Position numbers and translations under genes: made by a program
Shown here: positions 17,841 to 26,672 of the stretch, one piece after another
Position numbering within the stretch: position 1 is the stretch's first letter
Layout of the letters: the number at the start of each line of letters is the position of its first letter
Notes under the pieces: model-generated
The model's database searches: none
The model's input: only the letters and a program-made list of their open reading frames with translations
Told to the model about the DNA's origin: nothing
DNA from: CAJQND01 sp051010055
GTDB lineage: Bacteria > Pseudomonadota > Alphaproteobacteria > Rhizobiales > CAJQND01
NCBI GenBank assembly: GCA_051010055.1
Contig: JBPCVY010000116.1
Location: forward strand, 1-33,514
Direction of reading: 5' to 3'
DNA length: 33,514 nt

Positions 17841-18395
17841 ATGTTTGACATTGGTGCAATAGAGTTGATGGTCATTGCTGTTGTGGCCATCATTGTGGTG
17901 GGTCCGAAAGACCTACCCGGTATGTTGCGTTCGTTCGGACAATTTGTCGGTAACATGCGGAAAATGGCCCGCGAATTTCAAGATACATTCGAAGAAGCGG
18001 CCAAAGACACAGGCATTGACGAAATCACCAAGGGCGTCAGCGACGTAAAAAACTTCACTGTTACCAAAGATATAGGAAAAGTTTTTGATCCGATAAGTGA
18101 AGAAGTGCAGTCAGTAAAGTCAGAAATTGATAAAGCCGGCGACAAGCCATCGGCTGCATCTGATTCTGTTAATACTGCCGAAGCATCGGCTGCACCAAAA
18201 GCAAACGGTGCAACCAAGGCAAAGCCTTCTCCGGCGAAGAAGAAACCTTCATCCGGTGCGTCTAAAACAAAAGCAAAAACTGCTGCGAAAAAGCCGGCCA
18301 CCAAGAAATCAGCGCCGAAAAAGCAGGCTTCTAAAGAACCTGCCGAAAAAACCAAACCGCGTTCTGCAAAAGCGTCAGCGCAGTCCAGTTCCTGA
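17841..18395 (+). CDS. tatB: Sec-independent protein translocase TatB
   Basis: Tat receptor-complex subunit. From ATG 17841 the 184 residues begin MFDIGAIELMVIAVVAIIVV, with Glu8 in the helix and then VGPKDLPGMLRSFGQFVGNM, the TatB hinge and amphipathic helix. The frame is open 11 codons further upstream, but that part is not TatB-like. The last 65 residues or so are an unusual Lys/Ala/Pro/Ser-rich tail (motifs such as AKKKP, AAKKPATKK, APKKQA) like a histone H1 tail in composition; alphaproteobacterial TatB tails vary, so this need not change function. Confidence 0.94.
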   Translation: MFDIGAIELMVIAVVAIIVVGPKDLPGMLRSFGQFVGNMRKMAREFQDTFEEAAKDTGIDEITKGVSDVKNFTVTKDIGKVFDPISEEVQSVKSEIDKAGDKPSAASDSVNTAEASAAPKANGATKAKPSPAKKKPSSGASKTKAKTAAKKPATKKSAPKKQASKEPAEKTKPRSAKASAQSSS

Positions 18396-18409
18396 GTTCC
18401 GGTCATATT

Positions 18410-19198
18410 ATGAGCCAAGAAGATATCGAATCCACACAGGCGCCACTAATTGAGCATCTCACAGAGCTTAGAACGCGCCTTATCCGATCCGTCATCGGGC
18501 TCGGAATAGCCGCCGTTGTGTGCTTCATCTTCGCCGATAAGATTTTCAATATCCTCCTTATTCCTTACGAGCAGGCGGCAGGGGATGTTGGCGAACTGCA
18601 GCTGATCTACACAGCACCTCAGGAATATCTCTTCACGCAGTTTAAAATTGCCCTGTTTGGCGGGCTTTTCATCGCGTTTCCTGTAATTGCCAGCCAGCTT
18701 TATATGTTTGTTGCCCCTGGCCTTTATAAGAACGAGCGCCGGGCGTTTTTGCCGTTCCTTGCAGCAACGCCGATACTGTTCCTTACCGGCGCCATGCTTG
18801 TCTATTTCCTGATTATGCCGCTTGCCATGGGCTTTTTCCTGAGCATGCAGCAGGAGGGGGGAGATCAACAGGCCACAATCGCTTTGATGCCGAGGGTGAG
18901 CGAGTATCTCAGCCTCATCATGACACTCATTTTCGCTTTTGGCCTGTCCTTCCAGTTACCCGTTTTGCTAACATTGCTGGGTAAGGCGGAACTCATCACG
19001 GCTGATACGCTGAAATCGAAACGCAAATACGCGATTGTGATCGCGTTTGTTGCCGCCGCGGTTCTCACACCGCCCGATCCGGTAAGTCAGCTTGGATTGG
19101 CCATCCCGACGCTGCTTTTGTACGAGCTTTCCATCTATGCAGTGCAAATGGTAGAGAGGAAGCGCGAGGAAGAACGCGCGGCCCGCGAGGAAGCTTAG
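18410..19198 (+). CDS. tatC: Sec-independent protein translocase TatC
   Basis: Polytopic Tat subunit that binds the twin-arginine signal peptide together with TatB. The 262 residues carry the conserved N-terminal APLIEHLTELRTRLIRSV, the PQEYLFTQFKIALFGGLF segment after the first periplasmic loop, and six hydrophobic segments. The cytoplasmic C-terminus is strongly charged (ERKREEERAAREEA). It starts 14 bp after tatB and ends the tat operon. Confidence 0.95.
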   Translation: MSQEDIESTQAPLIEHLTELRTRLIRSVIGLGIAAVVCFIFADKIFNILLIPYEQAAGDVGELQLIYTAPQEYLFTQFKIALFGGLFIAFPVIASQLYMFVAPGLYKNERRAFLPFLAATPILFLTGAMLVYFLIMPLAMGFFLSMQQEGGDQQATIALMPRVSEYLSLIMTLIFAFGLSFQLPVLLTLLGKAELITADTLKSKRKYAIVIAFVAAAVLTPPDPVSQLGLAIPTLLLYELSIYAVQMVERKREEERAAREEA

Positions 19199-19204
19199 GG
19201 GCTC

Positions 19205-19250
19205 TAAGCGCTCTGACGGGATCTACTCTGCCGATTGCCAGAGGCGCTTA
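19205..19250. repeat. Inverted repeat between tatC and serS
   Basis: TAAGCGC-TCTG (19205-19215) pairs with CAGAGGCGCTTA (19239-19250) with one bulged base and a 23-base loop. A second small dyad, TTCGC-CAT-GCGAA, is at 19283-19295. No T-tract follows, so this is a possible mRNA structure or operator rather than a clear terminator. Confidence 0.4.
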
Positions 19251-19365
19251 ATTCCAACGCGATTGGTTGTTGCTCTAGAGCGTTCGCCATGCGAATAAAC
19301 CACACTCAATTATGAGCGCCGATTCACGTGTTGGAATCAGGCCCTTTTTCCGCAAGAGTGTGACG

Positions 19366-20652
19366 ATGTTCGACGTTAAATGGATACGCCAAAATCCCGA
19401 AACCTTTGACGCCCTGCTGGCGAAACGGGGCCTTCAGCCACTGTCGGTAGAGGTGCTCAAGCGCGATGAAGTACGCCGCGAGCATGTGCAGAAGCTGCAA
19501 AATGCACAAACACGGCGCAATTCCGCCTCCAAGGAAATAGGCCAGGCAAAAGCTGGTGGCGATGAGGAAAAAGCCGCTGCCCTGATTGCGGAAGTAGCCG
19601 AAATCAAGTCCTTCATTCAAACCGGTGAGGATGAAGAACGGCGCCTGAGCGCAAATCTGGAAGAATTTTTGGCAGCCATTCCCAACCTTCCCTTGGACGA
19701 TGTGCCGGTTGGTGAGGATGAAAGCGACAACGTCAAACATTCCCAGACCGGCAGGAAACCGGAATTTTCGTTCGAGCCCAAACAGCATTTTGAGATTGGC
19801 GAAAACCTCGGACTAATGGATTTTGAAACGGCTGCCAAGCTATCGGGCTCAAGGTTCGTCGTTCTGACGGGCGCAATGGCGCACCTTGAGCGTGCGATCG
19901 CCCAGTTTATGCTGGACCTTCACACCCAGGAAAATGGATACACCGAAATCTCCCCGCCTTTGCTGGTGCGCGATGAGGCAATGTATGGAACAGGGCAACT
20001 TCCGAAATTTGCAGAAGATTTGTTCCGCACCGAAGATGGCCGCTGGTTGATACCAACAGCTGAAGTTTCGCTCACCAATCTTGTGCGTGATGATATTGTT
20101 GATGAAACCGCGCTTCCCCTGCGGGTGACGGCCTTCACGCCATGCTTTCGCGCTGAGGCAGGTGCTGCCGGGCGCGATACCCGTGGCATGATACGCCAAC
20201 ACCAGTTCTCAAAAGTGGAACTGGTCAGCGTCACAACGCCGGAAACTTCGTTCGATGAACTGGAGCGCATGCGTGAGTGTGCAGAACTGGTGTTGAAACG
20301 GCTTGAGCTTCACTATCAGGTGGTGGTTCTGGCAACTGGAGATATGGGCTTTGGCGCCCGCAAGACATACGATATCGAAGTGTGGCTGCCTGGCCAGGAT
20401 GCATATCGTGAGATTTCAAGTTGCTCGGTTTGCGGAGACTTCCAGGCCCGGCGTATGAACGCCCGTTACCGAAAGGAAGATGGTAGCTCCGTGGAATTCG
20501 TACACACACTAAACGGTTCTGGTTTGGCTGTTGGACGCACTCTTGTGGCGGTGCTTGAGAATTATCAAAGGAAAGATGGTTCTGTTATCATACCGGAAGT
20601 CTTGCGGCCTTATATGAACGGTTCGGAGGTAATTGGCCCGGCTCATGGCTGA
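19366..20652 (+). CDS. serS: Serine--tRNA ligase
   Basis: Class II synthetase charging tRNA-Ser (and tRNA-Sec where present). From ATG 19366 the product is 428 residues. MFDVKWIRQNPETFDALLAK starts the N-terminal tRNA-binding coiled-coil arm (about 30-100). Motif 2 is CFRAEAGAAGRDTRGMIRQH and motif 3 contains GSGLAVGRTLVAVLEN. The frame is open to 19312, but the extra 18 codons are not SerRS-like. It overlaps surE by 8 bp, so the two are probably translationally coupled. Confidence 0.96.
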   Translation: MFDVKWIRQNPETFDALLAKRGLQPLSVEVLKRDEVRREHVQKLQNAQTRRNSASKEIGQAKAGGDEEKAAALIAEVAEIKSFIQTGEDEERRLSANLEEFLAAIPNLPLDDVPVGEDESDNVKHSQTGRKPEFSFEPKQHFEIGENLGLMDFETAAKLSGSRFVVLTGAMAHLERAIAQFMLDLHTQENGYTEISPPLLVRDEAMYGTGQLPKFAEDLFRTEDGRWLIPTAEVSLTNLVRDDIVDETALPLRVTAFTPCFRAEAGAAGRDTRGMIRQHQFSKVELVSVTTPETSFDELERMRECAELVLKRLELHYQVVVLATGDMGFGARKTYDIEVWLPGQDAYREISSCSVCGDFQARRMNARYRKEDGSSVEFVHTLNGSGLAVGRTLVAVLENYQRKDGSVIIPEVLRPYMNGSEVIGPAHG

Positions 20653-21442
20653 TACAGCGCTTAGAAAACCAAATGGCGATCCTGTCAGGATTTTGCTGAC
20701 CAATGATGATGGCATTCATGCGCCTGGTTTGAAATCGCTTGAGGCGATTGCCCGCGAACTCAGTGATGACGTTTGGATTGTTGCGCCGGAGACAGAACAT
20801 TCAGGTGCATCGCGCTCGCTGACATTATCGCACCCTTTAAGGCTGCGCGAAATCGAAGAACGCCGGTTCGCCGTGCAAGGAACGCCGGCCGATTGTGTTT
20901 TGATGGGAATCCGCAATGTTTTGGACAACCCGCCAGACCTTCTTCTTTCCGGCGTCAACCGCGGGCAGAACATTGCAGATGATGTGACGTATTCCGGCAC
21001 CGTGGCCGGAGCAATGGAAGGCACAGCGCTGGGCATACCTTCAATGGCGCTTTCGCAGAGCTATGGCTTTTCCACCCGCTCAACCATCCGCTGGCAATGC
21101 GCAGAGGCACACGGTGCAGCTCTTGTTGCAAAGCTTTGGGATGTTGATGTCGGCGAGGGGAGCCTCATCAACATTAACTTTCCTGACTGCGAGGCAGATG
21201 AAGTCACGGGTACCGAAGTGACGACGCAGGGAAAGCGCGACCAGAACCTCCTTCTGATTGATGAGCGGGTCGATGCGCGCGAGCGGCCCTATTTTTGGCT
21301 TGGATTTCGTAGGGAAATGTCCAATCCTGCACAAGGAACAGATTTGCGGGCCATTTATGAGAACAGGATTTCGGTAACACCGCTGCACCTGAACCTCACG
21401 CAAATGACCGCGCTTGGTACACTGAAGGACGCGCTCGCCTGA
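20645..21442 (+). CDS. surE: 5'/3'-nucleotidase SurE
   Basis: Metal-dependent acid phosphatase acting on nucleoside monophosphates, linked with stationary-phase survival. The 265 residues begin with ILLTNDDGIHAPG, where Asp21-Asp22 are the SurE metal ligands, then APETEHSGASRSLTL, SGVNRGQNIADDVTYSGTVA and AMEGTALGIPSMALS. The ATG at 20645 lies inside serS and is preferred over 20633. pcm follows 52 bp on; surE-pcm pairing is common in proteobacteria. Confidence 0.95.
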   Translation: MADTALRKPNGDPVRILLTNDDGIHAPGLKSLEAIARELSDDVWIVAPETEHSGASRSLTLSHPLRLREIEERRFAVQGTPADCVLMGIRNVLDNPPDLLLSGVNRGQNIADDVTYSGTVAGAMEGTALGIPSMALSQSYGFSTRSTIRWQCAEAHGAALVAKLWDVDVGEGSLININFPDCEADEVTGTEVTTQGKRDQNLLLIDERVDARERPYFWLGFRREMSNPAQGTDLRAIYENRISVTPLHLNLTQMTALGTLKDALA

Positions 21443-21494
21443 TCGTCGCCACCAAGGGTGAAGCAAGTCAAAAGTGGCGTGAGGGGCGCGCCGG

Positions 21495-22160
21495 ATGGCA
21501 ACGCAAGAAATTGACTACAAGAAAATTGAGCTCATTATGAGCCTTCGCAATCACGGCATCGTTGACCGCCGTGTGCTTGCAGCGATTGAGCGGGTGCCCC
21601 GCGCAGCCTTCGTGCCCGAACCATTCATTTCACAAGCCTATGCCGATCAATCCCTGCCCATAGAGTGCGGCCAAACCATTTCGCAGCCTTTCGTTGTTGC
21701 TTATATGACGGACAAGCTCAATGTAGAGGAACGCCACAAGGTTCTGGAAATTGGCACCGGCTCTGGATATCAGGCCGCCGTGCTGGCCAGGTTGTGCCGG
21801 CGCGTATACACCATCGAGCGTTACCGAACCTTGCTCCGCCAGGCCCAGGCCCGGTTTGACGAGCTTAAAATTGCTAACATCACAGCAATGGTGGGTGATG
21901 GTTTTAAGGGATGGCCCCAGCAAGCGCCATTTGACCGGATAGTCGTAACGGCTGCGGCTCCGGAAATCCCACAAGAACTTGTAGACCAGCTCAAAGACGG
22001 CGGCATAATGGTGCTTCCGGTTGATACCAGGGACGATGGCTATACAGGCAAGTACCAGAAAATAGTCAGGGTCACCAAGCGGGGTGAAGACATTGAAACC
22101 GAAAATTTGATTGATGTCCGGTTTGTACCCATGGTGCCAGGCATCGCCCGCGAGCTTTAG
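21495..22160 (+). CDS. pcm: Protein-L-isoaspartate O-methyltransferase
   Basis: SAM-dependent repair enzyme that methylates isoaspartyl residues in damaged proteins. The 221-residue length is usual. It has LPIECGQTISQPFVVAYMTD, the SAM-binding motif I VLEIGTGSGYQAAVLA (from residue 83), YTIER as motif for the acidic ribose-binding residue, and DRIVVTAAAPEIPQ as post-motif. GAGGGG lies upstream of the ATG. It follows surE and precedes the NlpD-like lipoprotein gene, as in many proteobacteria. Confidence 0.95.
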   Translation: MATQEIDYKKIELIMSLRNHGIVDRRVLAAIERVPRAAFVPEPFISQAYADQSLPIECGQTISQPFVVAYMTDKLNVEERHKVLEIGTGSGYQAAVLARLCRRVYTIERYRTLLRQAQARFDELKIANITAMVGDGFKGWPQQAPFDRIVVTAAAPEIPQELVDQLKDGGIMVLPVDTRDDGYTGKYQKIVRVTKRGEDIETENLIDVRFVPMVPGIAREL

Positions 22161-22288
22161 CTTATCATGGCCGTTTTTTTGGCTGAAACAGCCGAATGCA
22201 CAGCTATCTAAATTTTTTTCTTTCCGCTTTACGCCCTCTTAACCAAAACCTCCGATTATCCTCTGCAGTAAGTTTGTGGAGCGTAATT

Positions 22289-23446
22289 ATGCGTAGCGTC
22301 GAAAAATCCTCTGGCGGGTTCTCCCGCATCTTAAAAATTTCTTGCGTCGTATCCCTGACAACTGTTGCTGCCGGCTGCAGCACCGGATCGGACCGTCTTG
22401 CCAATATCACCGGTTCGCTTGGTGGCTCATCAGCCAATCAGGCCAGCAATAATGTCAGCGCACAGTCACCTTATTCCGGCACGAGCGCCCAAAAAGGATC
22501 CGTGTCGACCACTTCCTTGCCGGACCCAACAACACGTCGTTATGGAACTGTTGCCGACGGGAATGGAGTGGTAACTGTTGCCAATGGCGATACACTTTAT
22601 TCAATCGCCAGGTCCAACAAGGTAGATGTCAAAGAGCTCATCTCCGAAAACAACATGCGTCCGCCATATCAGATTTCCGTTGGCCAACGCCTCCGGTTGC
22701 CGGGTAGCGGCTCTGGCTCAAGCACCGTTGCAAGCGCACCGGCAACGACGACGTCTGTAACTGCAGCAAGCGAAACTCACACGGTTCAAAATGGTGAAAC
22801 TCTCTACAGTCTCGGACGGACTTACAAGATTTCACCGATGGCGATTGCACGCGAAAACAATCTCGCCGAGCCCTACAGCTTGAGAGTTGGCCAGAACGTC
22901 CGCATCCCTGGCAAAGGTTCTTCGACGGTGACATCAACCACCACAAGTCAGCAGGAAGAAACTGTAGCTATCTCAACTCCGGTTGAAACCACGCAGACTA
23001 CTGCTCCTGAGCCGAAGACTGCAGCGCTTCCTGCGCCGGCTGAGCGAGATTCATCGAAATTCAGGTGGCCGGTAAAGGGGCGGGTTCTATCTTCTTACGG
23101 ACCTAAGTCAGATGGCTCGCGCAACGACGGCATCAACATCGCCGTGCCGGAAGGAACAAACGTGCGCGCATCTGAAAATGGCGTGGTCGCCTATGCTGGT
23201 AACGAATTAAAAGGCTACGGAAATCTCATCTTGATCCGCCATGCAGGCGGATGGGTGACCGCATATGCGCACAATAAGGTACTCCACGTGAAACGCGGAG
23301 ACCAGGTGACGCGCGGCGACGTAATTGCCAAGGCAGGCAGCACCGGAACCGTTTCCAGCCCACAAGTGCACTTTGAAATCCGCAAAGGCGCAGAAGCAGT
23401 AGACCCAATGAAACACCTGTCATCAACGAGTTTAGCAGGCGGATAG
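22289..23446 (+). CDS. NlpD-like lipoprotein: two LysM domains and a degenerate M23 (LytM) domain
   Basis: Envelope protein of 385 residues. The ATG at 22289 has GGAG at 22278-22281 and gives a lipoprotein-like signal (SCVVSLTTVAAGC, Cys30). Two LysM glycan-binding domains follow, at roughly 94-139 (VANGDTLYSIARSNKV) and 163-211 (VQNGETLYSLGRTYKI). The M23 domain covers about 258-383. Zn-ligand positions are altered: HxxxD reads as NDGIN and the HxH pair as QVHFE, so active endopeptidase is unlikely. In the NlpD/EnvC/DipM family such degenerate domains activate amidases at the septum; that role is inferred here. It is the last gene of the plus-strand run. Confidence 0.92.
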   Translation: MRSVEKSSGGFSRILKISCVVSLTTVAAGCSTGSDRLANITGSLGGSSANQASNNVSAQSPYSGTSAQKGSVSTTSLPDPTTRRYGTVADGNGVVTVANGDTLYSIARSNKVDVKELISENNMRPPYQISVGQRLRLPGSGSGSSTVASAPATTTSVTAASETHTVQNGETLYSLGRTYKISPMAIARENNLAEPYSLRVGQNVRIPGKGSSTVTSTTTSQQEETVAISTPVETTQTTAPEPKTAALPAPAERDSSKFRWPVKGRVLSSYGPKSDGSRNDGINIAVPEGTNVRASENGVVAYAGNELKGYGNLILIRHAGGWVTAYAHNKVLHVKRGDQVTRGDVIAKAGSTGTVSSPQVHFEIRKGAEAVDPMKHLSSTSLAGG

Positions 23447-23480
23447 ACCTAATTGGCATCTCCCATAAGGTCTAAACTTG

Positions 23481-23511
23481 AACCCCGCAGACTTGTTCTG
23501 CGGGGTTTTTT
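23481..23511 (+). terminator. Strong rho-independent terminator
   Basis: AACCCCGCAG (23481-23490) pairs perfectly with CTGCGGGGTT (23498-23507) around the loop ACTTGTT, followed by a T-run to 23511. It lies 35 bp after the lipoprotein stop and runs into the stop codon of the convergent ATPase gene. On the minus strand the stem is not followed by a T-run, so it acts mainly on the plus strand. Confidence 0.9.
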
Positions 23512-24379
23512 AGTTGCCAGACCGTTCAAGGCGGATACCTTTTCGCCCGGCAAGGTCTTGCACGAACTGCCAGGCAACCCTCCCTGAACGCGCGCCTCTG
23601 GTGTTTGCCCATTCAATGGCTGCAGCACGCAATTCATCATTGTCTATCTTGATTTTATAATGGCCAACATATCCGTCAATCATCTCGAAGAATTCATCTT
23701 GTGAGCAATTGTGAAATCCAAGCCACAACCCAAACCGGTCTGACAGGGAGACCTTTTCCTGCACCGCTTCTGAGGGATTGATGGCTGTGGAGCGTTCATT
23801 TTCCATCATATCGCGCGGCAACAGATGGCGCCGGTTCGAAGTTGCATAGAAGATCATATTGGCGGGCCGGCCTTCGATACCGCCTTCAAGCGCCGCCTTC
23901 AAAGATTTGTATGAGGTATCGTTGCCGTCGAAGGACAGATCGTCACAAAATACAATAAAGCTCCGGTCTGAATGCTGGCGCACCAGGTTCATCAAAACTG
24001 GAAGTGATTCGATATCTTCACGGTGAATCTCGATGAGTTTGAGTGCGCCATCTGCACCGCCGGCAATTTCGTGGTGGCATGCCTTAACAAGCGAGCTCTT
24101 GCCCATGCCACGCGCACCCCACAAAAGGGCGTTGTTAGCGGGCAACCCTTTAGCGAATCTTTCCGTGTTTTCAAGCAACTGATCACGCATTCTATCGATG
24201 CCTTTCAAAAGTGGCATCTCAACTCGATTTACATGATGAACTGGTGATAGGGTGCCGTTTGCCTGCCAAACAAACGCATTTGCTGCGTCCACGTCCGGGG
24301 CGGAAGCCTGGTTCGGCGCAATCCGATCAAGGCTTTCGGCAATGCGCTCTAAAACCTTTGAAAGGTCTGAATCACTCAT
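23510..24379 (-). CDS. DUF815-family AAA ATPase
   Basis: A P-loop ATPase of 289 residues with no signal peptide. Walker A is GARGMGKSS (88-96) and Walker B FIVFCDD (141-147), then a sensor-like YATSNRRHLLP. The plan and these motifs match the DUF815 family, whose cellular role is not established. The ATG at 24379 is preferred; a TTG at 24391 would add four residues. It is transcribed against its neighbours, with the convergent terminator at its 3' end. Confidence 0.85.
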   Translation of the reverse strand: MSDSDLSKVLERIAESLDRIAPNQASAPDVDAANAFVWQANGTLSPVHHVNRVEMPLLKGIDRMRDQLLENTERFAKGLPANNALLWGARGMGKSSLVKACHHEIAGGADGALKLIEIHREDIESLPVLMNLVRQHSDRSFIVFCDDLSFDGNDTSYKSLKAALEGGIEGRPANMIFYATSNRRHLLPRDMMENERSTAINPSEAVQEKVSLSDRFGLWLGFHNCSQDEFFEMIDGYVGHYKIKIDNDELRAAAIEWANTRGARSGRVAWQFVQDLAGRKGIRLERSGN

Positions 24380-24491
24380 AAAACACCCCAAAACGTGACT
24401 TTTTACTCTAGCTGGATAGCGTTTGAACGCGTGGGCAGCAAGTGCTTAAGATTACATCTCTTCAATGTTGGCGTATTTGATCAGTGTTGTA

Positions 24492-24519
24492 TTGCAAATT
24501 GCTACGAACAAACTATTTT
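24492..24519 (+). promoter_or_regulatory. Possible promoter of the yajC-secDF operon
   Basis: TTGCAA (24492-24497), a 16-bp spacer and TATTTT (24514-24519) resemble a sigma-70 promoter about 95 bp before yajC. Other pairings are possible in this 235-bp gap between the divergent genes. Confidence 0.3.
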
Positions 24520-24614
24520 CCAACAACCTCTAGCGGCGTTGCGGTGGTCACACTATAAGGTCGGCTGGAAAACAAGATAAATGAATGCAATGACATTCCA
24601 GGAGAGGACTTTAT

Positions 24615-24953
24615 ATGTTCATCAGCCCAGCATATGCACAGGCCGCAGGTGGCGGTGGCGGAGACTTGTTTGGTTTTTTGATTCCACTGATTGCGATGGT
24701 TGGCATCTTCTATTTTCTGGTGATGCGGCCACAGCAGAAACGCCTGAAAGATCACGCTGCTATGGTGGCCAACATTCGCCGGGGCGACACGATCGTTACC
24801 AACGGCGGCATTGTTGGCAAGGTTGCCAAGGTCACTGAGGATCCTGAAATCCTTGTCGAACTGGCCGAGGGCGTGAAAGTAAAGGTTGTTCGAGACATGA
24901 TTTCGCAAGTGCGGGTGAAAGGTGAGCCTGCAGACGAGGGCGGTAAGAAATAA
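24615..24953 (+). CDS. yajC: Preprotein translocase subunit YajC
   Basis: Small single-pass membrane protein that joins SecD-SecF in the Sec holotranslocon accessory complex. The 112 residues contain a glycine run, a transmembrane helix FGFLIPLIAMVGIFYFLVM, then the signature MRPQQKRLKDH and the cytoplasmic domain with RRGDTIVTNGGIVGKV. The ribosome site GGAGAGG is well placed. secD follows after 47 bp. Confidence 0.95.
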   Translation: MFISPAYAQAAGGGGGDLFGFLIPLIAMVGIFYFLVMRPQQKRLKDHAAMVANIRRGDTIVTNGGIVGKVAKVTEDPEILVELAEGVKVKVVRDMISQVRVKGEPADEGGKK

Positions 24954-25000
24954 TCTACCGCTTTATGCATGCCGGACAAATGAGGTACGAGATCCTATAA

Positions 25001-26656
25001 ATGCTGCACTTTGCTACCTGGAAAAAAATCGCAATTGCGTTGGTTTGCCTTTTCGGAATTGTGATGACTTTGCCGAATTTGCTGCCTGACAATGTTCTGA
25101 AATCCATGCCGGATTTTTTCCCCCATGAAAAACTGCGGCTCGGCCTAGACTTGCAGGGCGGCTCATATGTCTTGCTAGAGGCAGAACAAAAATCTCTCGT
25201 TGAAGGCCAGGAAACAAAGCAGGGCAGCAGAACCGTTCGAAAGAACGGTTTGGTTCAACAACTCGCAGCCGACACACGCTCCACCCTGCGTGAGAAGAAA
25301 ATCGGCTATCAGAACCTGCGCTATGACGGGCGCACCGTAACGGTGCGTATCCGCAAGCCGGAAGATTTTGAGAAGGCCCGCACTGCTTTGAGCGCCCTTG
25401 CCGAGCCCATTGACCAGGGAGTTTTCTCGCAAGGAAATGCGGCAAAATCGTTCGACATGACCATGGATGGCAATCTGGCCACTATGGTGTTGACCGACGA
25501 TTTCATTGAACGGCGTACGGAAAGGGCAATCGAGCAATCGATTGGTGTTCTTGAACGGCGCATCAATGCCCTTGGCACTACCGAACCTATTATCCAGCGG
25601 CAAGGGTTGAACCGCATTCTCATCCAAGTGCCGGGACTTGATGATCCAAACCGGTTGCGCACTTTGCTCGGTTCTACCGCGAAGCTGGACTTTCAGCTTC
25701 TTTGTGATCAGCAGCCGACCGGCGATATCGATTCTTTCAGGCCGTCTCCAGGGTGCGATATACTCGAAGACCGTGCCCAGGACGGCATCTATTATTCGGT
25801 CCATACTTCAACCACCAAGCGGGTAAGCGGTGAGGACCTCACTGATTCCCAACCCGGGTTTGATTCGCGCACGAACGAACCGATCGTGTCGTTCCGTTTC
25901 AACAACCGCGGTGCGAACCGGTTCGGCCGCCTCACACGCGATAATGTTGGCCGACCATTTGCAATTGTGCTGGACAATAAGGTTATCAGCGCACCGGTGA
26001 TCCGCGAGGCCATTTTGGGTGGTTCAGGCCAGATCAGTGGTAGCTTCACCATCGATGAGACGAATAATCTTGCCATCTTGCTGCGATCGGGCGCATTACC
26101 GGCAAAACTGGTCATCGTCGAAGAACGATCCGTGGGTCCGAGCCTTGGCGCAGATTCGGTCGAGGCCGGCTTTATTGCAGGCATGATTGGTCTGGCCGCA
26201 GTTGTGTGCTTTATCCTCATCTCGTATGGCCTGTTCGGCATCTTTGCCAATATTGCGCTTGCGGTGAATATTGCGCTCATTGTCGGCGTGTTGTCGTTCC
26301 TTCAGGCAACGCTTACCTTGCCCGGTATTGCTGGTATCGTGCTCACAATGGGTATGGCCGTTGATGCGAACGTACTCATTTTCGAGCGCATTCGCGAGGA
26401 AGTAAAGCAGGGACGCTCGCCGCTCAATGCAATTGACACAGGCTACGGGCGGGCATTGACGACAATCCTTGATGCCAACATCACCACATTTATCGCCGCG
26501 GTCATCCTGTTTGGCCTTGGTTCGGGTCCCATTCGCGGGTTCTCGGTAACCCTTGGTATCGGCATTATTACGTCGGTTTTCACCGCGTTCACCGTCACCC
26601 GTCTTTTGATCTCGCTATGGGTTGGGCGTTCCCGGCCAAAAGCAGTACCGATTTAG
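25001..26656 (+). CDS. secD: Protein translocase subunit SecD
   Basis: Proton-driven accessory subunit that pulls exported proteins through SecYEG on the periplasmic side. The 551 residues have a first transmembrane helix (about 7-25), the D1 motif RLGLDLQGGSYVLLE, a large periplasmic domain (about 50-370), and the C-terminal block of five helices with TMGMAVDANVLIFERIREE, the proton-channel Asp region. The length is typical of alphaproteobacterial SecD. secF follows after 16 bp. Confidence 0.96.
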   Translation: MLHFATWKKIAIALVCLFGIVMTLPNLLPDNVLKSMPDFFPHEKLRLGLDLQGGSYVLLEAEQKSLVEGQETKQGSRTVRKNGLVQQLAADTRSTLREKKIGYQNLRYDGRTVTVRIRKPEDFEKARTALSALAEPIDQGVFSQGNAAKSFDMTMDGNLATMVLTDDFIERRTERAIEQSIGVLERRINALGTTEPIIQRQGLNRILIQVPGLDDPNRLRTLLGSTAKLDFQLLCDQQPTGDIDSFRPSPGCDILEDRAQDGIYYSVHTSTTKRVSGEDLTDSQPGFDSRTNEPIVSFRFNNRGANRFGRLTRDNVGRPFAIVLDNKVISAPVIREAILGGSGQISGSFTIDETNNLAILLRSGALPAKLVIVEERSVGPSLGADSVEAGFIAGMIGLAAVVCFILISYGLFGIFANIALAVNIALIVGVLSFLQATLTLPGIAGIVLTMGMAVDANVLIFERIREEVKQGRSPLNAIDTGYGRALTTILDANITTFIAAVILFGLGSGPIRGFSVTLGIGIITSVFTAFTVTRLLISLWVGRSRPKAVPI

Positions 26657-26672
26657 AAAGTAGAGCGCGAAC

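Noticed and set aside
22174..22193. GGCTG-AAA-CAGCC hairpin after pcm as a terminator
   Set aside because: The T-run precedes the stem on the plus strand and none follows; on the minus strand there is no gene for it to end.
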